A stretch of DNA of 57,500 bases from Symbiodinium natans (Eukaryota > Sar > Dinophyceae > Suessiales > Symbiodiniaceae), in the NCBI GenBank assembly GCA_905221605.1, contig CAJNDS010002123.1, forward strand, positions 527,501 through 585,000, read 5' to 3'. The notes under the pieces were generated by a model that did not search any database, was not told the DNA's origin, and was given only the letters and a program-made list of their open reading frames with translations. Both the position numbers and the translations under genes were made by a program. Of the stretch, positions 24,910-36,695 are shown one piece after another (the first letter of the stretch is position 1; each line of letters begins with the position of its first letter).

Positions 24910-24996
24910 GGTCCATGCGAGCAGACGCGTTTCTAAGACAGCGGGCGCCTGGTCCTCAGTGCACGCCGCAGCGACATAGCGGCGGAGAATGGACAC
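24910..24996 (-). CDS. Exon-like block (VSILRRYVAAACTEDQ)
   Basis: AAG|G acceptor and about 28 open minus-strand codons. Unknown product. Confidence 0.45.
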
Positions 24997-25094
24997 CTTC
25001 CAGAGGGGATCTCTATGCTATAGAGGGAGGGTTTAGGGTTTGGGGTTTGGGGTTTGGGGTTTGGGGTTTGGGGCTTAGGGCTTAGGGTCAGAAT

Positions 25095-25223
25095 CTGGGC
25101 GTCGGTAGGGCGTGAGGACTCGGTTTGGCTTGAGCTTCTGGGGGCTCAAAGGTCTTAGGTTTGAGTTCGCGTGAAGGGCACCAAGGAGCTCGTGGACTCT
25201 CAGTTGCTCGGCTTCCAGGTGTG
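25095..25223 (-). CDS. Coiled-coil exon-like block
   Basis: Minus strand reads HLEAEQLRVHELLGALHANS, then a Pro/Lys-rich stretch. It follows the block at 25360-25420 in transcript order. The 3' limit is unclear. Confidence 0.5.
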
Positions 25224-25359
25224 CTGTTGATTGGCACAGCAAAGCACACGAGGCATGTGGTCCGATACCCTAAAAAACCCTGTGGCCCTCTGCCTAAACT
25301 GCCCAAACCCTAAACCCGGAAAACCCTACCCAAAAACCCTGAAGCCCGAGCCCAATCGT

Positions 25360-25420
25360 TTGGCTGAGGACTGCCTCCGCATGCTCTTCCTCCAGACGCC
25401 TCTGCACAGCCTGTTGCAAG
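25360..25420 (-). CDS. Coiled-coil exon-like block
   Basis: Minus strand reads LQQAVQRRLEEEHAEAVLSQ, with clear heptad spacing of Leu, Val and Ala. The plus-strand 102-codon frame over the same place is treated as its shadow. Confidence 0.5.
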
Positions 25421-26212
25421 CTGAAGGAAACCTCAAACCTTATAACCTCGGAACCCTACATGAACTAAAGACTATCTATGCTTCAAGGCAGAAAGGTCTT
25501 AGTTCTAGGTCGCTCACGGGCCAAGAAGACGTAAAGTAGCCCGAGAACATATCAAGGTATCACCTGATATCAACTCTAAACCCTAGACCCTAGACTCTAG
25601 ACCCTGGACTCTAGACCCTACACCCTAGACCCTAAACCCCAAACCAAGCCACATTCCCAGAAGCTCAGCCCTTGTGCACCTCCTCCCCACGACTCCTACA
25701 GCCCCCCCTCCTGTTCCATCCCAGCTCTACGTGGATTTCCTGCCCTAAGTTGAGTTAGCAGTTTTAGGGTTTACAGGTTTAGGGAAACAAGGGATTCTTG
25801 GGATTATAGGGTTTAGATAATAAGTGGCCCTCGACGAATCCCAAGAGCAATTTGGGGTTCGAGAACAAGTCTCAAGATTTAGGACCCTAAAACCCTAAAC
25901 CTCACACTTTGAACTCCAAAAGCCGTAAAACCTCCCGTATACCCTAAACCCTCCATCCCACTGAAGTATGGAACCGATACATACGATCCCAACGCACCTA
26001 ACGATGTGCGAATTCAGAATAAATTTGTCCTAAGTCTCCGCTAGAGATCTTTGCGTGCCTGTCGCATGGATCGTCCGCAGGGCCACTTGCACAAACCCCT
26101 AAACCCTTAAACCCTAGAGGGTTTAGGGTTTAGGGTTTAGGGTCTAGGGTTTAGGGTTTAGGGTGACCCCCCTCAACCCTAGAAGCCCAAAACCTCGTAA
26201 ACCAGCGCCTGC

Positions 26213-26254
26213 CTCGGTTCCAATCTCTTCTTTGGAGAGTAGCCGAAGCGTGAC
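26213..26254 (-). CDS. Short exon-like block
   Basis: GAG|G acceptor, VTLRLLSKEEIGTE in phase 0, then a GC donor. Related blocks lie at 26040-26095 (VALRTIHATGTQ) and 26925-26975 (RVLLLQRVGLWAE). Confidence 0.45.
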
Positions 26255-27033
26255 CTCAACTCGACGGGCCAAGCAGGGTTTAGGGTTTGGGGTTCGGGTT
26301 TAGGGTCTAGGGTTTGGGGTTTAGGGTTTAGGGTTTGGGGTTTGGGGTTTAGGGTTTAGGGTTTAGGGTCTCAACTTTCAACATACATTACACCCGAAGT
26401 CCTTCTATACTTGGGCCCCAAAGTCCCTATATAGGAAGTACTTTAAAGCCCAAATATTGCCTATTTAAATACATGGACCCTTAGGGATGTATTGACTCAT
26501 TGATAGTCGATTGTTAGAATTCGTCAAAAGATCGCGCGAAGCTCCAGAAAATCTGATCACCCAAAACCCTACCTGAAGGCTCTAATGTAGCTCTTTTTTG
26601 GGTTAGTCATAGGGGATTCTAGTGTGCTACCCAAAACAGGTACTCCACAGGAGCCGTTAGGTAAACCCTAAACCCTAAACCCTAAACCCTAAACCCTAAA
26701 CCCCCAGACTGAGCAAGCCTGTTTTGCCCTCAAGTCCTTGCAGTCCTCAAACTACAACCAAACAAAGCGTGTTCATCCGGAGAGCAACTTCCTACAAAAC
26801 ATCCTAAACAAACTAAACCCTAAACCCTAAACCCTAAACCCTAAATCCAACCCCTAACCCCTAAACCCTAAACCCAAAACCCAAGACCCTAAACCCTAAA
26901 TCCTAAACCCCACGCGCAAGAACCTCAGCCCAAAGACCCACGCGCTGCAACAGCAAGACTCGCCTAAGCCTCTGAAACCCCTCAACAACCCTAAGCCCTT
27001 CTAAACCCTAACCCCTAAACCCTAAACCCTAAA

Positions 27034-27143
27034 CTTGGGATGTTCCCCTTTATACTAACAGTCCTTGATAGGAATTTTAGTACCCCCCCTATGATAATCC
27101 CTTGTTAAGGGCTGTTAGAACAAGGGGGAACATCCCAACCTAA
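27034..27143. mobile_element. Family-D hairpin element
   Basis: CTTGGGATGTTCCCC and GGGGGAACATCCCAA, with inner inverted repeats ACTAACAGTCCTTGATA and TTAAGGGCTGTTAGAA. Other copies are at 16610-16710, 31706-31792, 34172-34285 and 34955-35059, with half copies near 1660-1735. Confidence 0.85.
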
Positions 27144-27730
27144 ACCCCCTAAACCCCAACCTTAAAAAACCTCAACCCATATAGCCCTGGTAACCCGAAA
27201 CCCCTAGCACCCCGAACACCTTAACCCCTAACACCCCGCAACACCCCCGAACGCCCCCAGTCCCCGAAAAAACATCCCTAAACCCTAACACCCCTGGTCC
27301 CCCAAAAACACCTGTTTCGAGCTCAGGGTCCCCCGGCCCAGAAATGGAAGATCAGCCTCATGGACCAGGGCTTTGGGTCGTGGCGCCTGGGACTTGAAGC
27401 TTTTGTCGGGCTCAGGTTAGTTTCAGGATTTAGGGGTTTACGGGGGCTTCTCAGTCAGGTTTTCGGGTTCAGGGTTTAGGGTTTAGGGTCTCGGCCCCCT
27501 GCCTGTCAAGGAATTTCTCAAGCCTGCGCACTAGCGCGGACACAAATAATACACGCCTTGGAAACCCGAACGTTTAGCCCCCATTCAACCCAAAAAGTTA
27601 GACTCTAAACCCTAAAACCCCGAAACCCTAAAACCCCAAACCCTAAGCCCTAAACCCTAAGCCCTAAACCCTAAACCCTGAACCCTGAACCTTAAACCTG
27701 AATCGTAAGCCCTCAACCCAGCTTGGATCC

Positions 27731-27775
27731 CTGCAAACGTCCGATGATGGCCACTGCGCGCTCCGAGGTAGCTTC
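27731..27775 (-). CDS. Short helical exon-like block
   Basis: CAG|G acceptor, 15 codons EATSERAVAIIGRLQ. A neighbouring block at 27490-27534 reads VRRLEKFLDRQGAE in the same direction. Confidence 0.45.
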
Positions 27776-28294
27776 CTGGTTTTTTCAGAGGTTCAAGAAA
27801 GTGCCTCGGCTTGGGGGCCCCCAATAGGGTTTAGGGTTTAGGGCCCTCAAACCAAGTTTTTAGGGTTAAAACTCCATGTCGACTCAGGCGTCAAAACAAC
27901 TCTTGACTCAGAATGGTCCAACAATCCTCACCTCATACACCATGTCAACAATGTGTCGGGCTTGCGGATGAGCCCTAAACTCCCACCTTGGGGCATTATT
28001 TGCTTCCGAAGGTTTAACCTACATATCCTTGAACCCTGCACCTTCAATTCCAGCCCCCTACGCCCAGCCCCTGCTGCCTCACAGCGGCAACTAAACTTGA
28101 GAGAACCAAAGAAAATTCTGAGTTCTAAACACTTGACCACGCAAGGTCCATCCGATCCTTCTATAACCTCATGAACCTACATAGTATAGGTTCCTATATA
28201 TATATATATACATACATGTAGAATTATCTTAACTGTAGGGCCCCAGGATATACTAAACATAGGTACATGACCCCATGACCCTTAGGGATACGAT

Positions 28295-28328
<34 letters not shown>

Positions 28329-28795
28329 CGAACTTGTCAGTCCCAACACGCCAAGGATGGATCCTGACTCCCCTTACATCCTAACCCTAACACCTAAACC
28401 CTGCAAGGCCCTTTCACCCCCAAGGCGCTAGGAGCCCAAGGGTCTAAACCCTTAGCTCTAAACCCGGAACCCCCTAAACCCGAAACTCGCAACCCGAAAC
28501 CCTAAGCCTAAACCCCCAACACGACGCAAGTTGTGGAGAATGGCCTATAGGATCCAAAGACCAACATCCCATAGACCCGAAGGCCCGACATCCCAGAAAC
28601 CCTTAAACCTGAAGGGTTTCTGGTTTAGGGCTTAGGGTTTGGGGTTTAGGGTTCAGGGTTTAAACCCTAAACCCTACACCCCTAAGCCCCCAAACCGCCA
28701 AACCCCCAAACCCCTAAACTCCTAAACCTAAACCTAAACCCTAAACCCTATAAACCCTAAACCCCCGAAAACCCAGAGACAAGCAGGCGAGGTGC

Positions 28796-28834
28796 CATTG
28801 CCCTCTGTGCTTCACCGACAAGGCCCTCGAGCTC
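28796..28834 (-). CDS. Short helical exon-like block
   Basis: ACAG|G acceptor, 13 codons ELEGLVGEAQRAM, GC donor. It fits the local series of coiled-coil blocks at 25-29 kb. Confidence 0.45.
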
Positions 28835-29058
28835 CTGTCTGCAGTTACAGGGTTTGGGGTTTCTAGGGTTTAGGGTTCATAGGGTTCATGGGGTTCATGG
28901 GATTCATGGGGTCCATAGGGTTTAGGGTTTAGGGTTTAGGGTTTAGGGTTTAGGGTTTAGGGTTTAGGCCATCGGTAAGGCCGCACACAAGCCCGGAAGC
29001 TGAAAACGATCAGGCCAGCGAGCAATCAATCCCTCCCTGCTACTGCACGAACTCGAAT

Positions 29059-29170
29059 CTTGGTAGCCCAGTCACCATAATATAATAAGGGCACCCTTTT
29101 TTGGGTTGGTTACTTTATAAGGGAACCTTGAACCCCCAAAAAGGGAAAAGTGCACGACTGGGCTACCAAG
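29059..29170. mobile_element. Family-A element, full length
   Basis: Near-perfect ends CTTGGTAGCCCAGT and ACTGGGCTACCAAG. The body has the family signature of AAGGGCACCC, a T/G run, GTTACTTTATAAGGGAACC and an A-rich stretch. Too short to encode a transposase. Confidence 0.85.
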
Positions 29171-29464
29171 TAGTCATGGTAGTTGAGAGACTGATAGCTC
29201 AATAAACAAATGCTTCTAACTTAAGGGCCCTTTTTAAGGGGTTTAGGGTTTAGGGTTTAGGGTTTAGGGTTTAGGGTTTAGGGTTTAGGGTTTAGGGTTT
29301 AGGGTTTGGGACCCTGATGCCATTAAGGACCCGAAGAAGAACCTAAGCATTCTCAGTGGGGGCTCTACGGGGAGCGACGGCCCAACTCAAGTGGAACGAC
29401 GTTGGTTCCAGAGGATGGTTTAGGGTTTAGGGTTTAGGGTTTAGGGTTTAGGGTTTAGGGAGCG

Positions 29465-29585
29465 CAGGGAACCCGGGCCAAACAAGTTGGGAAAAGGTGG
29501 GGACTACCGTAGCAGCTTTCAAGGCCTTTTCAGTCGCAATGAGAAAAAGAGCGACGGACTCTGGCACGACAGCCAATGAACTTGT
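29465..29585 (-). CDS. Exon-like block (hydrophobic and Ala/Val-rich)
   Basis: Minus strand reads SLAVVPESVALFLIATEKAL and continues KAATVVPTFSQLVW. It lies just downstream of the RING gene on the same strand and could be its further exon or the start of the next gene. A plus-strand frame at 29314-29420 is also open, so strand is not proven locally. Confidence 0.4.
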
Positions 29586-29645
29586 GAAGGCTTAGGGTTT
29601 AGGGTTTAGGGTTCAAGTCTGGCGCTTGAAATCAAAGGCTCCAAC

Positions 29646-29933
29646 TTAGTTGGGTACAACGTCTTGGTCAAGCGGCAGGGTCAACACACGCCACCATGCG
29701 TGCCGGACATCCATCCAGGCTCGCCTCACGACAAGCTGCGCAGTAGCCCAGGCCTGGCTCACGAGGAGATGCACAATGCCAGGAGCCATGGTTGCGACAG
29801 TTCCGAGCACATGACCCCAGCAAGTGCAACACGAGGACACCACCATCCCTGCTAGAGCGGCTGAAATGAGATCCTCTCGGCACTGCTTTTGCTTCTTGAA
29901 GTGTTCTCGTGCTGCCTCGACACTCCCTGCAAC
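29646..29933 (-). pseudogene. Continuation of the second membrane repeat beyond an in-frame TGA
   Basis: The same reading frame continues for about 95 codons after the TGA at 29936-29934, to TAA at 29648-29646. It copies the first repeat unit closely (GTVATMAPGIVHLL and RRAWMDVRHAW recur). Relative to the intact copy (GGAGTT) the second has three extra bases (GGCTGAGTT), and these create the stop without shifting frame. It is either a decaying duplicate or an extension reached only by readthrough. I prefer decay. Confidence 0.6.
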
Positions 29934-30507
29934 TCAGCCTAGAACGAAGAATGCACCCACAAACATCTTCCTGATGATGCCCGCTGTGTTGCTGTAGAAA
30001 AAGCCGCCGCGCAAGTTTGAATCGCGCAGGGCCTGTTCAGCTCCCTGCGCTTGCGGATGCACATTGCTTGTCAGAACAAGCTCTCCCCAGGTGGCGGGGA
30101 CGTGGAATGCGTGTCGGACATCCATCCAGGCTCGCCTCACGACAAGCTGCGCAGTAACCCAGACCTGGTTCACGAGGAGATGCACAATGCCAGGAGCCAT
30201 GGTTGCGACAGTTCCGAGCCCATGGCCCAAGCAAGTGAAGCCCGAGGACAACACCACCAGCAGCCCTGCTGTTATGGCAGCTGACATGAGATCCTCTCCG
30301 CGCTGCCTTTGCTTCTTGAAGTGTTCTCGTGCTGCCTCGACACTCCCTGCAACTCCTAGAACGAAGAATGCACCCACAAACATCTTCCTGATGATGCCCG
30401 CTGTGTTGCTGTAGAAGAAGCCGCCGCGCAAGCTTGAATCGCGCACGGCCTGTTCAGCTCCCTGCGCTTGCCGATGCACATTGCTTGTAAGAACAAGCTC
30501 TGCCCGG
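29690..30507. repeat. Direct duplication of about 411-417 bp inside the RING gene
   Basis: Units 29694-30089 and 30106-30507 match over almost their whole length with scattered substitutions. The right unit is the original, adjoining the RING exon. The left unit has the inserted stop. The fusion point encodes RHAFHVPATWGELVLTS. Confidence 0.85.
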
Positions 30508-30644
30508 CAGAAAGGGCAGGTGGGACTGCTGCCAGCTTGAATCCGCTCAGCAATCCACCGCTCCAGACAGGGCCTGCACGTTAGCCCACCGCAACATGGC
30601 AAGCCCAGATCTTCTTCGCAAAGCGGGCAGGGGTGACGGTTCAT
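29934..30644 (-). CDS. RING-type (C4C4-like) multi-membrane-span protein
   Basis: The frame starts at ATG 30644 (MNRHPCPLCEED) and runs 236 codons without an intron to TGA at 29936-29934. The frame is open for about 34 more codons upstream but has no ATG there. Residues about 5-50 hold CPLC, then LPCCGGLTCRPC, then CPFC. This is a zinc-binding RING layout in which the usual His is replaced, so a C4C4 form is likely. E3 ubiquitin-ligase activity would be inferred from that. Two hydrophobic stretches follow (GIIRKMFVGAFFVLG and a longer one through MAPGIVHLL), so the protein is probably membrane-anchored. The C-terminal half repeats the post-RING region. The gene is read on the minus strand, as are the channel and the exon-like blocks. 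Confidence 0.75.
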   Translation of the reverse strand: MNRHPCPLCEEDLGLPCCGGLTCRPCLERWIAERIQAGSSPTCPFCRAELVLTSNVHRQAQGAEQAVRDSSLRGGFFYSNTAGIIRKMFVGAFFVLGVAGSVEAAREHFKKQRQRGEDLMSAAITAGLLVVLSSGFTCLGHGLGTVATMAPGIVHLLVNQVWVTAQLVVRRAWMDVRHAFHVPATWGELVLTSNVHPQAQGAEQALRDSNLRGGFFYSNTAGIIRKMFVGAFFVLG

Positions 30645-31289
30645 GGCGCGTGCGGCGTACAAGAAGTTGATTGAGAACTTGTATCCGGACAGCGATAGTC
30701 CGAGGCATGGTTGATATTTTGCAAGTGCGGGACGGGCAGTTCATGTGATCTGGGAAGTGGCGTTTGCGCTGCTCGCAGTCGCAGCTCCTTAGCTGCACAT
30801 GCCCAGGTTGGCAAGGGTTTTGGGGTATTTGGTGGCTCTTGCTCTTGAGCAAAAACAGCTCAACACGACGAGCAGCTGGATGGTGCAGTGTTGGAAGCTA
30901 CCCCTCTCGCAACCCTCCCTGGCGGGAACGTTCACCCGGACTTCGTAATTCGGCCCTGGGTCACTGCCCCTAGATGCTGCCACGGGGGTGAATCAAGGTT
31001 CCTGTGCAGCAGGGTGGGCTTCGGATTACGCTAAGCTACGGGGGCGGTGGGGTCAGTGCAAGCGGTCCTACCACAGCTTATACCTGTAGACTGTAGAATG
31101 CACGATAACCTGCCACAGCCTACCTCCTGCAACCCTTGCACATGCAGCTGAGGCCCGCTCCTTGCCCTAAGCCCTCAACCCTAAACCCTAAACCCTAAAC
31201 CCTGAAGGTACTTGCCTCCTCGCGTCTTTGGCTTCGGGCTCGAAGCTGCGCAGGCAGGCCAGTGGATTCACGATTTGTGGGTTTAGGGT

Positions 31290-31335
<46 letters not shown>

Positions 31336-32794
31336 GATTTAGGGTTTAGGGTTTAGGGCTGAGGGTCGAGCGGGTAGGGTTTAGGGTTTCGGGTTTCGGG
31401 TTTCGGGTTTAGGGTTCAGGGTTTAGGGTTTAGGGTTTAGGACGTACAGGGTTTCAGGGCTTGGGCTTCGGGACTTGAAGGGCCTTCTTTGGGTTTTAGA
31501 GCTCCTAGGGTCTTATAGGGTTCTGGAGGCTTATAGGGTTTCAGGGCTTGGGATTTAGGGGCTCAGGGGCTCGCCTGGAACCCTAAACCCTAATAAACCC
31601 TGAACTGAGGCGATTCATGCGCCCTAGCAAGTCTCAGAAGCCGAACCTTGGCAGTTCCTACACCCTAAACGCGGGGGGTGGGTGGGGGAGGGGGGTGGCG
31701 GGGTGGGGTTTGTTGTGGATGTTCCCCCTTATACGAACAGTCCTTTTATCGGGATTCTAATCGGGGGTACTGCAAGCGGGAACATCCCAAGCGAACTCAG
31801 AACCTCCGGTTTGGGGGTTTAGGGATCAAATGTCACAAAATGGCCCCTAAATCGTTGCAACTAGCTGCAGAAATTGCTGTTAAAAGTGCAATGGGCATTT
31901 TGAACCCCGACCGACAGAAAATAAAGCAAAACAACACACACCCCCTCCCCGCTCTCCTACACCTAAATCCTAAACCCTAACCCCCCCCCCCCCCCACAAG
32001 CTCGAGACACCAAATACACGATCCTCCTCAAGCCTTAGAGCCACCAACTTTATTGCCTCAACACGCGAAGCCCCATTTAAAAAGCCCGAAATCCTATCCT
32101 CGTGCTGAAAACGGGGGTTTATAGGTCTAAATCCTAAACCCTAAACCCCAAACCCTTAAGTTTTACGGCTCAGGGCTTTAGAGGTTCAGGGTTTATACTG
32201 GGGAGGCTAGGGGCTGCAAATGTCACCCCCTAACAACCTAAACCCTAAACCCTAAACCCTACACCCTAAACCCTAAACCCTAAACCCTAAACCCTAAACC
32301 CTAAACCCTAAGCTTAGGGTTCACCTAGCAGGTTCACCTAACCGCCGGCCGCTCTCACTCAGGGCCCCGACGCGTCCCAGAGACGACCAGCGATGTAGGA
32401 CATCGAAGATCCCTAGGCTTGGCATCTCAAGGGACCTAGGGTTTAGGGTTTCAGGGGTTTAGGGTTTAGGGTTTAGGGTTTAGGGTCTAAAGGAGGGACC
32501 CTTATAAGGGATCTTACGGGTAATATGGGGTGATGTACATGCTACTCGGGTATATAGGGACGATATAAGGTATATGCAGGGTTAGAATGGGTTTATAAGG
32601 GGAAAAAAGATTAGCGATTTTTCTAGGGGCCACATCCTAGATACAGGTGGCAATGAAAAATGTATATACGTTTTAGGTACAAGATGGTACAAGTAGCCAT
32701 AATAGGAACCCAGAACCGAAAACATATTAAAGCATAGTACTTTAAAGGCTAGAGGCGCGGTGTCAGTGGACCTTCATGCTGAGAAAAAGTTAGA

Positions 32795-32878
32795 TTCTTA
32801 GAGGCATTAACGGCGAAGCTTTCGATCAGATTTTTGTCACCGTAGTACAGGTTGGCCTGTCCGTCGCACCAATATCCG
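32795..32878 (-). CDS. Exon-like block (GYWCDGQANLYYGDKN)
   Basis: An open minus-strand frame of about 28 codons with balanced, globular-looking composition follows TTAG|. Unknown family. Confidence 0.45.
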
Positions 32879-33453
32879 CTAAGCCGCGAATCCTGTACTT
32901 TATTCTTGTATACTTGTGCCCCAAAGTCCTTAATTATATAGGAAGTACTTTAAGGCCGAAGTACCTTGTCCAGATGCATGGACCCTCAGGAAAACTGACA
33001 CCCCCACAGAGCTACAGGAAATGGATTTTAGGGCACCGGTAAGCCGTGCGCACCACACTTTTATAGATCGAGCAAATTCGAAAGTTCACCCCCTGCATCT
33101 TGCACGTTTACTGGGCCCTCAATTGCAATTCCATTTTGGATACCTAAAGTTGCCCTCAACCCCGAAACGTGGAATCTCAAAATCTCTGATCCCAGAACCC
33201 TTAGCCCTATAGGCAATGGAAACCCTTGTACAGTAGCCCCTACTTCCTGCTTCGACCCTATTTAAACCCGCTTTAAACCCTATGGATTCACGCTTTGAAA
33301 GTTTTTTCTGTTTCAACCCTATTCAACCCCTCTTTGAACCCTGTTTAAACCCAATTACAATCTGTTTCAACTCTATTTACACCCTCTTGAAACTTGAACC
33401 CTATGTGAACCCAATTACAATATGTTTCAACTCTATCTACACCCTTCTTAACC

Positions 33454-33553
33454 CTTGGTAGCCCAGGAACCATATTTCAATAAAGGCACCCTTTTTGGGG
33501 TTGGTTACTTCATAAAGGAACCCATAAGCAAAAAATAGGGTAAAGGGTACCAC
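33454..33553. mobile_element. Family-A element truncated by CCCTAAA array
   Basis: The left terminus is intact (CTTGGTAGCCCAGG). The right terminus stops at GGGTACCAC and passes straight into CCCTAAA repeats. Confidence 0.75.
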
Positions 33554-34761
33554 AACCCTAAACCCTAAACCCTAAACCCTAAACCCTAAACCCTAAACCC
33601 TAAACCCTAAAGGGCTATCGAGAACCCCTATCGACTCATCCTGGGCCCACCACATCGCATCAACAGCTGGCTCTCGCGTCGCAGCTTCTCCTGCGAAGGC
33701 TTCGGAGAGCTTGGGAGTTACCTAGGACCTTTTGAGAGACCTATTCAAGGTACCCTAAAACCTGAACCCCAAAACCCTAAACCCTAAACCCTAAACCCTA
33801 AACCCTAAACCCTAAACCCTAAACCCTAAACCCTAAACCCAAACCTCAAACCCTACACCCCAAAACCCTAACCCCACACCCTAACCCAAAACCCCAAATA
33901 CGGCGCTTGTCGAGTCGTAGGGCTATGGGCTTTGAGCTGAAGGTTTAGGGTTTAGGGTTTAGGGTTTAGGGTCTAGGGTCTAGGGTCTAGGGTTTAAGGT
34001 TTAGGGTTCTAGGGTTTAGGGTGTAGTAGGGTTTAGGGTTGAGCGTTCAGGATTCAGGGTTCAGGGTTTAGGGTTAAACCCTAAACCCTAAACCCTAAAA
34101 GGCTCTAATGCCCACACGCGTTGCTAACAGGAACCCTGTGCCCCACGCTCAAAACCCTAGCCTAAACCCAACTTGGGATGTTCCCCCTTATTATACTAAC
34201 TAACAGTCCTGAGTAGGGATTATAGAACCCCCTCTTGCCATCCCGATAAAGGACTGCCAGTAAAAGGGGGAACGCTGGCTACCAAGAACCCTACCGGCAC
34301 TAAGGCCCGCGACTCTATGAAAACCCTACGTGAGCCCCCAAAGCCATCAAGCCCCCTGAACCAAAAGAAAAACCTGCATTGGATGGTCCGTTTGGGCATT
34401 CCCTACATGATAAGAGCCCGTTCTATTTATGTAGCAGCTGCGCAAAGTCGACAATAAACCCTATAGAACTAACTAGAGGCTCCACGGGTCGAATCCCAAA
34501 AGGTGCAAGCGACAGGCCAAGTGTCAGCACATTTTTTCTTGTGCTGCGTGCGCGCCCCCTGCGAAGCCTGCAGGAGCTCCCTGAGTTCCTGGGATAAGTG
34601 CGCTTGGAGCAAACTGCCGCGAGGGAGAGGTTTCCGTGGCGTGCGGCCCCACCCAGGTGCGCCGAGAATCTCACCCGTGCAAAAGTCAACAATGATACTT
34701 GCACGAGTGATGTTTGCCTCTTTGCCCCCGGGAGATCAGCGATGTCCCCCGAGGTTCACCG

Positions 34762-34828
34762 CCAAGCCCTCCGCGTGTCGGCCTCAGTCCCAGACTTCAA
34801 CAGTGATTCTGTGTCCTTCTCCAGCTGA
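34762..34828 (-). CDS. Exon-like block, coiled coil
   Basis: Minus strand reads YQLEKDTESLLKSGTEADTR. A second helical block, 34530-34603, reads HLSQELRELLQASQGARTQ. Longer plus-strand frames overlap both but have no recognisable composition or splice context. Confidence 0.4.
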
Positions 34829-34954
34829 TACTCCAGGCCGCGTCAGCCGTTGCGCAATGCTGCTCAGGTTGCGGAATTATGTACTAACCCTACACGACTC
34901 ACCGCCGAATTACCCAAAACAAGGCCCAAAAGCCTCTGCCTCCCTAAAGCCTAA

Positions 34955-35059
34955 CCTTGGGATGCTCCCTCTTACACTAACAGTCCTTAATCGGGATTGT
35001 AGTAGGTGGTACTAGTGTCCCTATGAAGGACTCTTAGTATAAGGGGGAAGATCCCAACC
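34955..35059. mobile_element. Family-D hairpin element
   Basis: CTTGGGATGCTCCCTCTTA and TAAGGGGGAAGATCCCAA. The inner loop carries GTACTAGTGTCCC. Confidence 0.8.
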
Positions 35060-35386
35060 CTGAACCCTAGCCACCTACATTGGGTTAGGGCGTGGATAGC
35101 CATGCCAGGGTCCCATATATCAGAGGAAACTGAGCCCATATCGTCGCCTAAATTGCTACACCGAAAAAACGGCTTAGGATTTGGGCTTGCAGGGTTTAGG
35201 GTTTAGGGTTTAGAGTTTAAGGTTTAGGGTTTGGGGTTTAGGGTTCAGGGTTTGGGGTTTGCAAAGCCGTAGTTCTTAGGGATGCCTCCAGGCTTATTGC
35301 CGAACACCCCAAAACCCCGGCCACTGCTCTCCTTGACCACTGCATCCTGGGCCGAGGGAAGGTGGGGAACTAAGGCGGGTGGCGGG

Positions 35387-35769
35387 GGCTGCCGGATCAA
35401 AAAATAAAAATAAAAAAAAGGATCAAAAAAATAACGCAGCCCAGGATCAAAAAATAAATAAAAAAAAGGATCAAAAAGAAAATAAACTTCGACTTCGAGT
35501 ACGAAAACTCGAGTTTTGGTACGTTTTCGGAACCCGATCGAGGACCCTCTCACACGAAACGCGTGTCGACGTGCTAAAACTCGAGTTTTGGAAAGGTTTT
35601 CCGGGCACGATTGACGACCCGCCCTCTCACACGAAACGCATCTCGAGGCGCGAAAACTCGAGTTTTTGTACGCGTTCGAAGCACGATCGACAACCCTCTC
35701 ACACAAAACGCATCTCGAGGCGCTTAAACTCGAGTTTTGGTACGTTGTTCCCGACGCGATCGGTAGTAG

Positions 35770-35814
<45 letters not shown>

Positions 35815-35839
35815 CAGTAGTAGTAGTAGTAGTAGTAGC

Positions 35840-35870
<31 letters not shown>

Positions 35871-35871
35871 A

Positions 35872-35942
<71 letters not shown>

Positions 35943-35993
35943 CTAGTAGTAGTCGTAGTAGCAGGAGTAGTAGTAGTAGTAGTTAGTAGTAGT

Positions 35994-36064
<71 letters not shown>

Positions 36065-36695
36065 ATAGTAGCAGTCCCAGTTGCAAACAATGCTCGCATC
36101 ATGGGTCTCGAAGAGACGCGTAGGCTTTGAAGCAGGCTTGCGCGATTTAAAAAAGCGGGGGTCTGGTAAAGGCGGGGTGCAGCCCTCCCCCCCCCCCGCC
36201 CCCACACACGCAAACACAATGCTCGCATCATTATTGTCGAACAGACGCTTATTTTTGAAGCAAGCTTACGTGACTTAAAAAGCGGGGGGGTTGGGGGGGG
36301 CGCAGCCCCCCCCATTTGCAAACACAATCCTCGCACCATGGCTTTCGATACACGTGTATGCGTTGAAGCAAGCTTGTGCGACTTAAAAAAAGAAGCCAAG
36401 AAGCATAAAGCTAAAAGCCGAGGAGAGCCAGGAAGCCAAGAAGCCAAGAAGCCAAGAAGCCGTGAAGCCAAGAGTCAGAACTCGGGGTTTTTGCGCCTCG
36501 AAATGCGTGTCGTGTGAGAGGGTCGTCAATCGTGCTCTGAAAACGTACCAAAACTCGAGTTTTGGCGTCTCGAGACGCGTTCCCTGTGAGAGGGTCGTCG
36601 ATCGCGGCCTTATTTTTTTTTGATCCTTTTTTATTTTCTTTTTGATCCTTTTTTATTTTCTTTTTGATCCTTTTTTATTTTTTTTTGATCCCTAT
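35387..36695. mobile_element. Large fold-back element with GTA-repeat core
   Basis: The left arm has GGATCAAAAA units and then repeated CTCGAGTTTTGGTACGTT and CCCTCTCACACGAAACGC units. The right arm carries the same units reversed (GTGTGAGAGGGTCGTC, CCAAAACTCGAGTTTTGG, TTTTTGATCC). Between them lie a (GTA)n tract, 35765-36070, and three diverged units of about 125 bp with GCTCGCATCATGG (36085-36390). GGTGGCGGG occurs just outside both ends. No coding capacity. Confidence 0.75.

Noticed and set aside
34503-35015. 170-codon plus-strand frame
   Set aside because: It overlaps a family-D hairpin at its 3' part, and minus-strand helical blocks fit the local gene direction better.
35379-35996. 205-codon plus-strand frame with Val or Ser runs
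   Set aside because: It reads through the fold-back arm and the GTA microsatellite; all frames are open because the triplet is not a stop in most phases.
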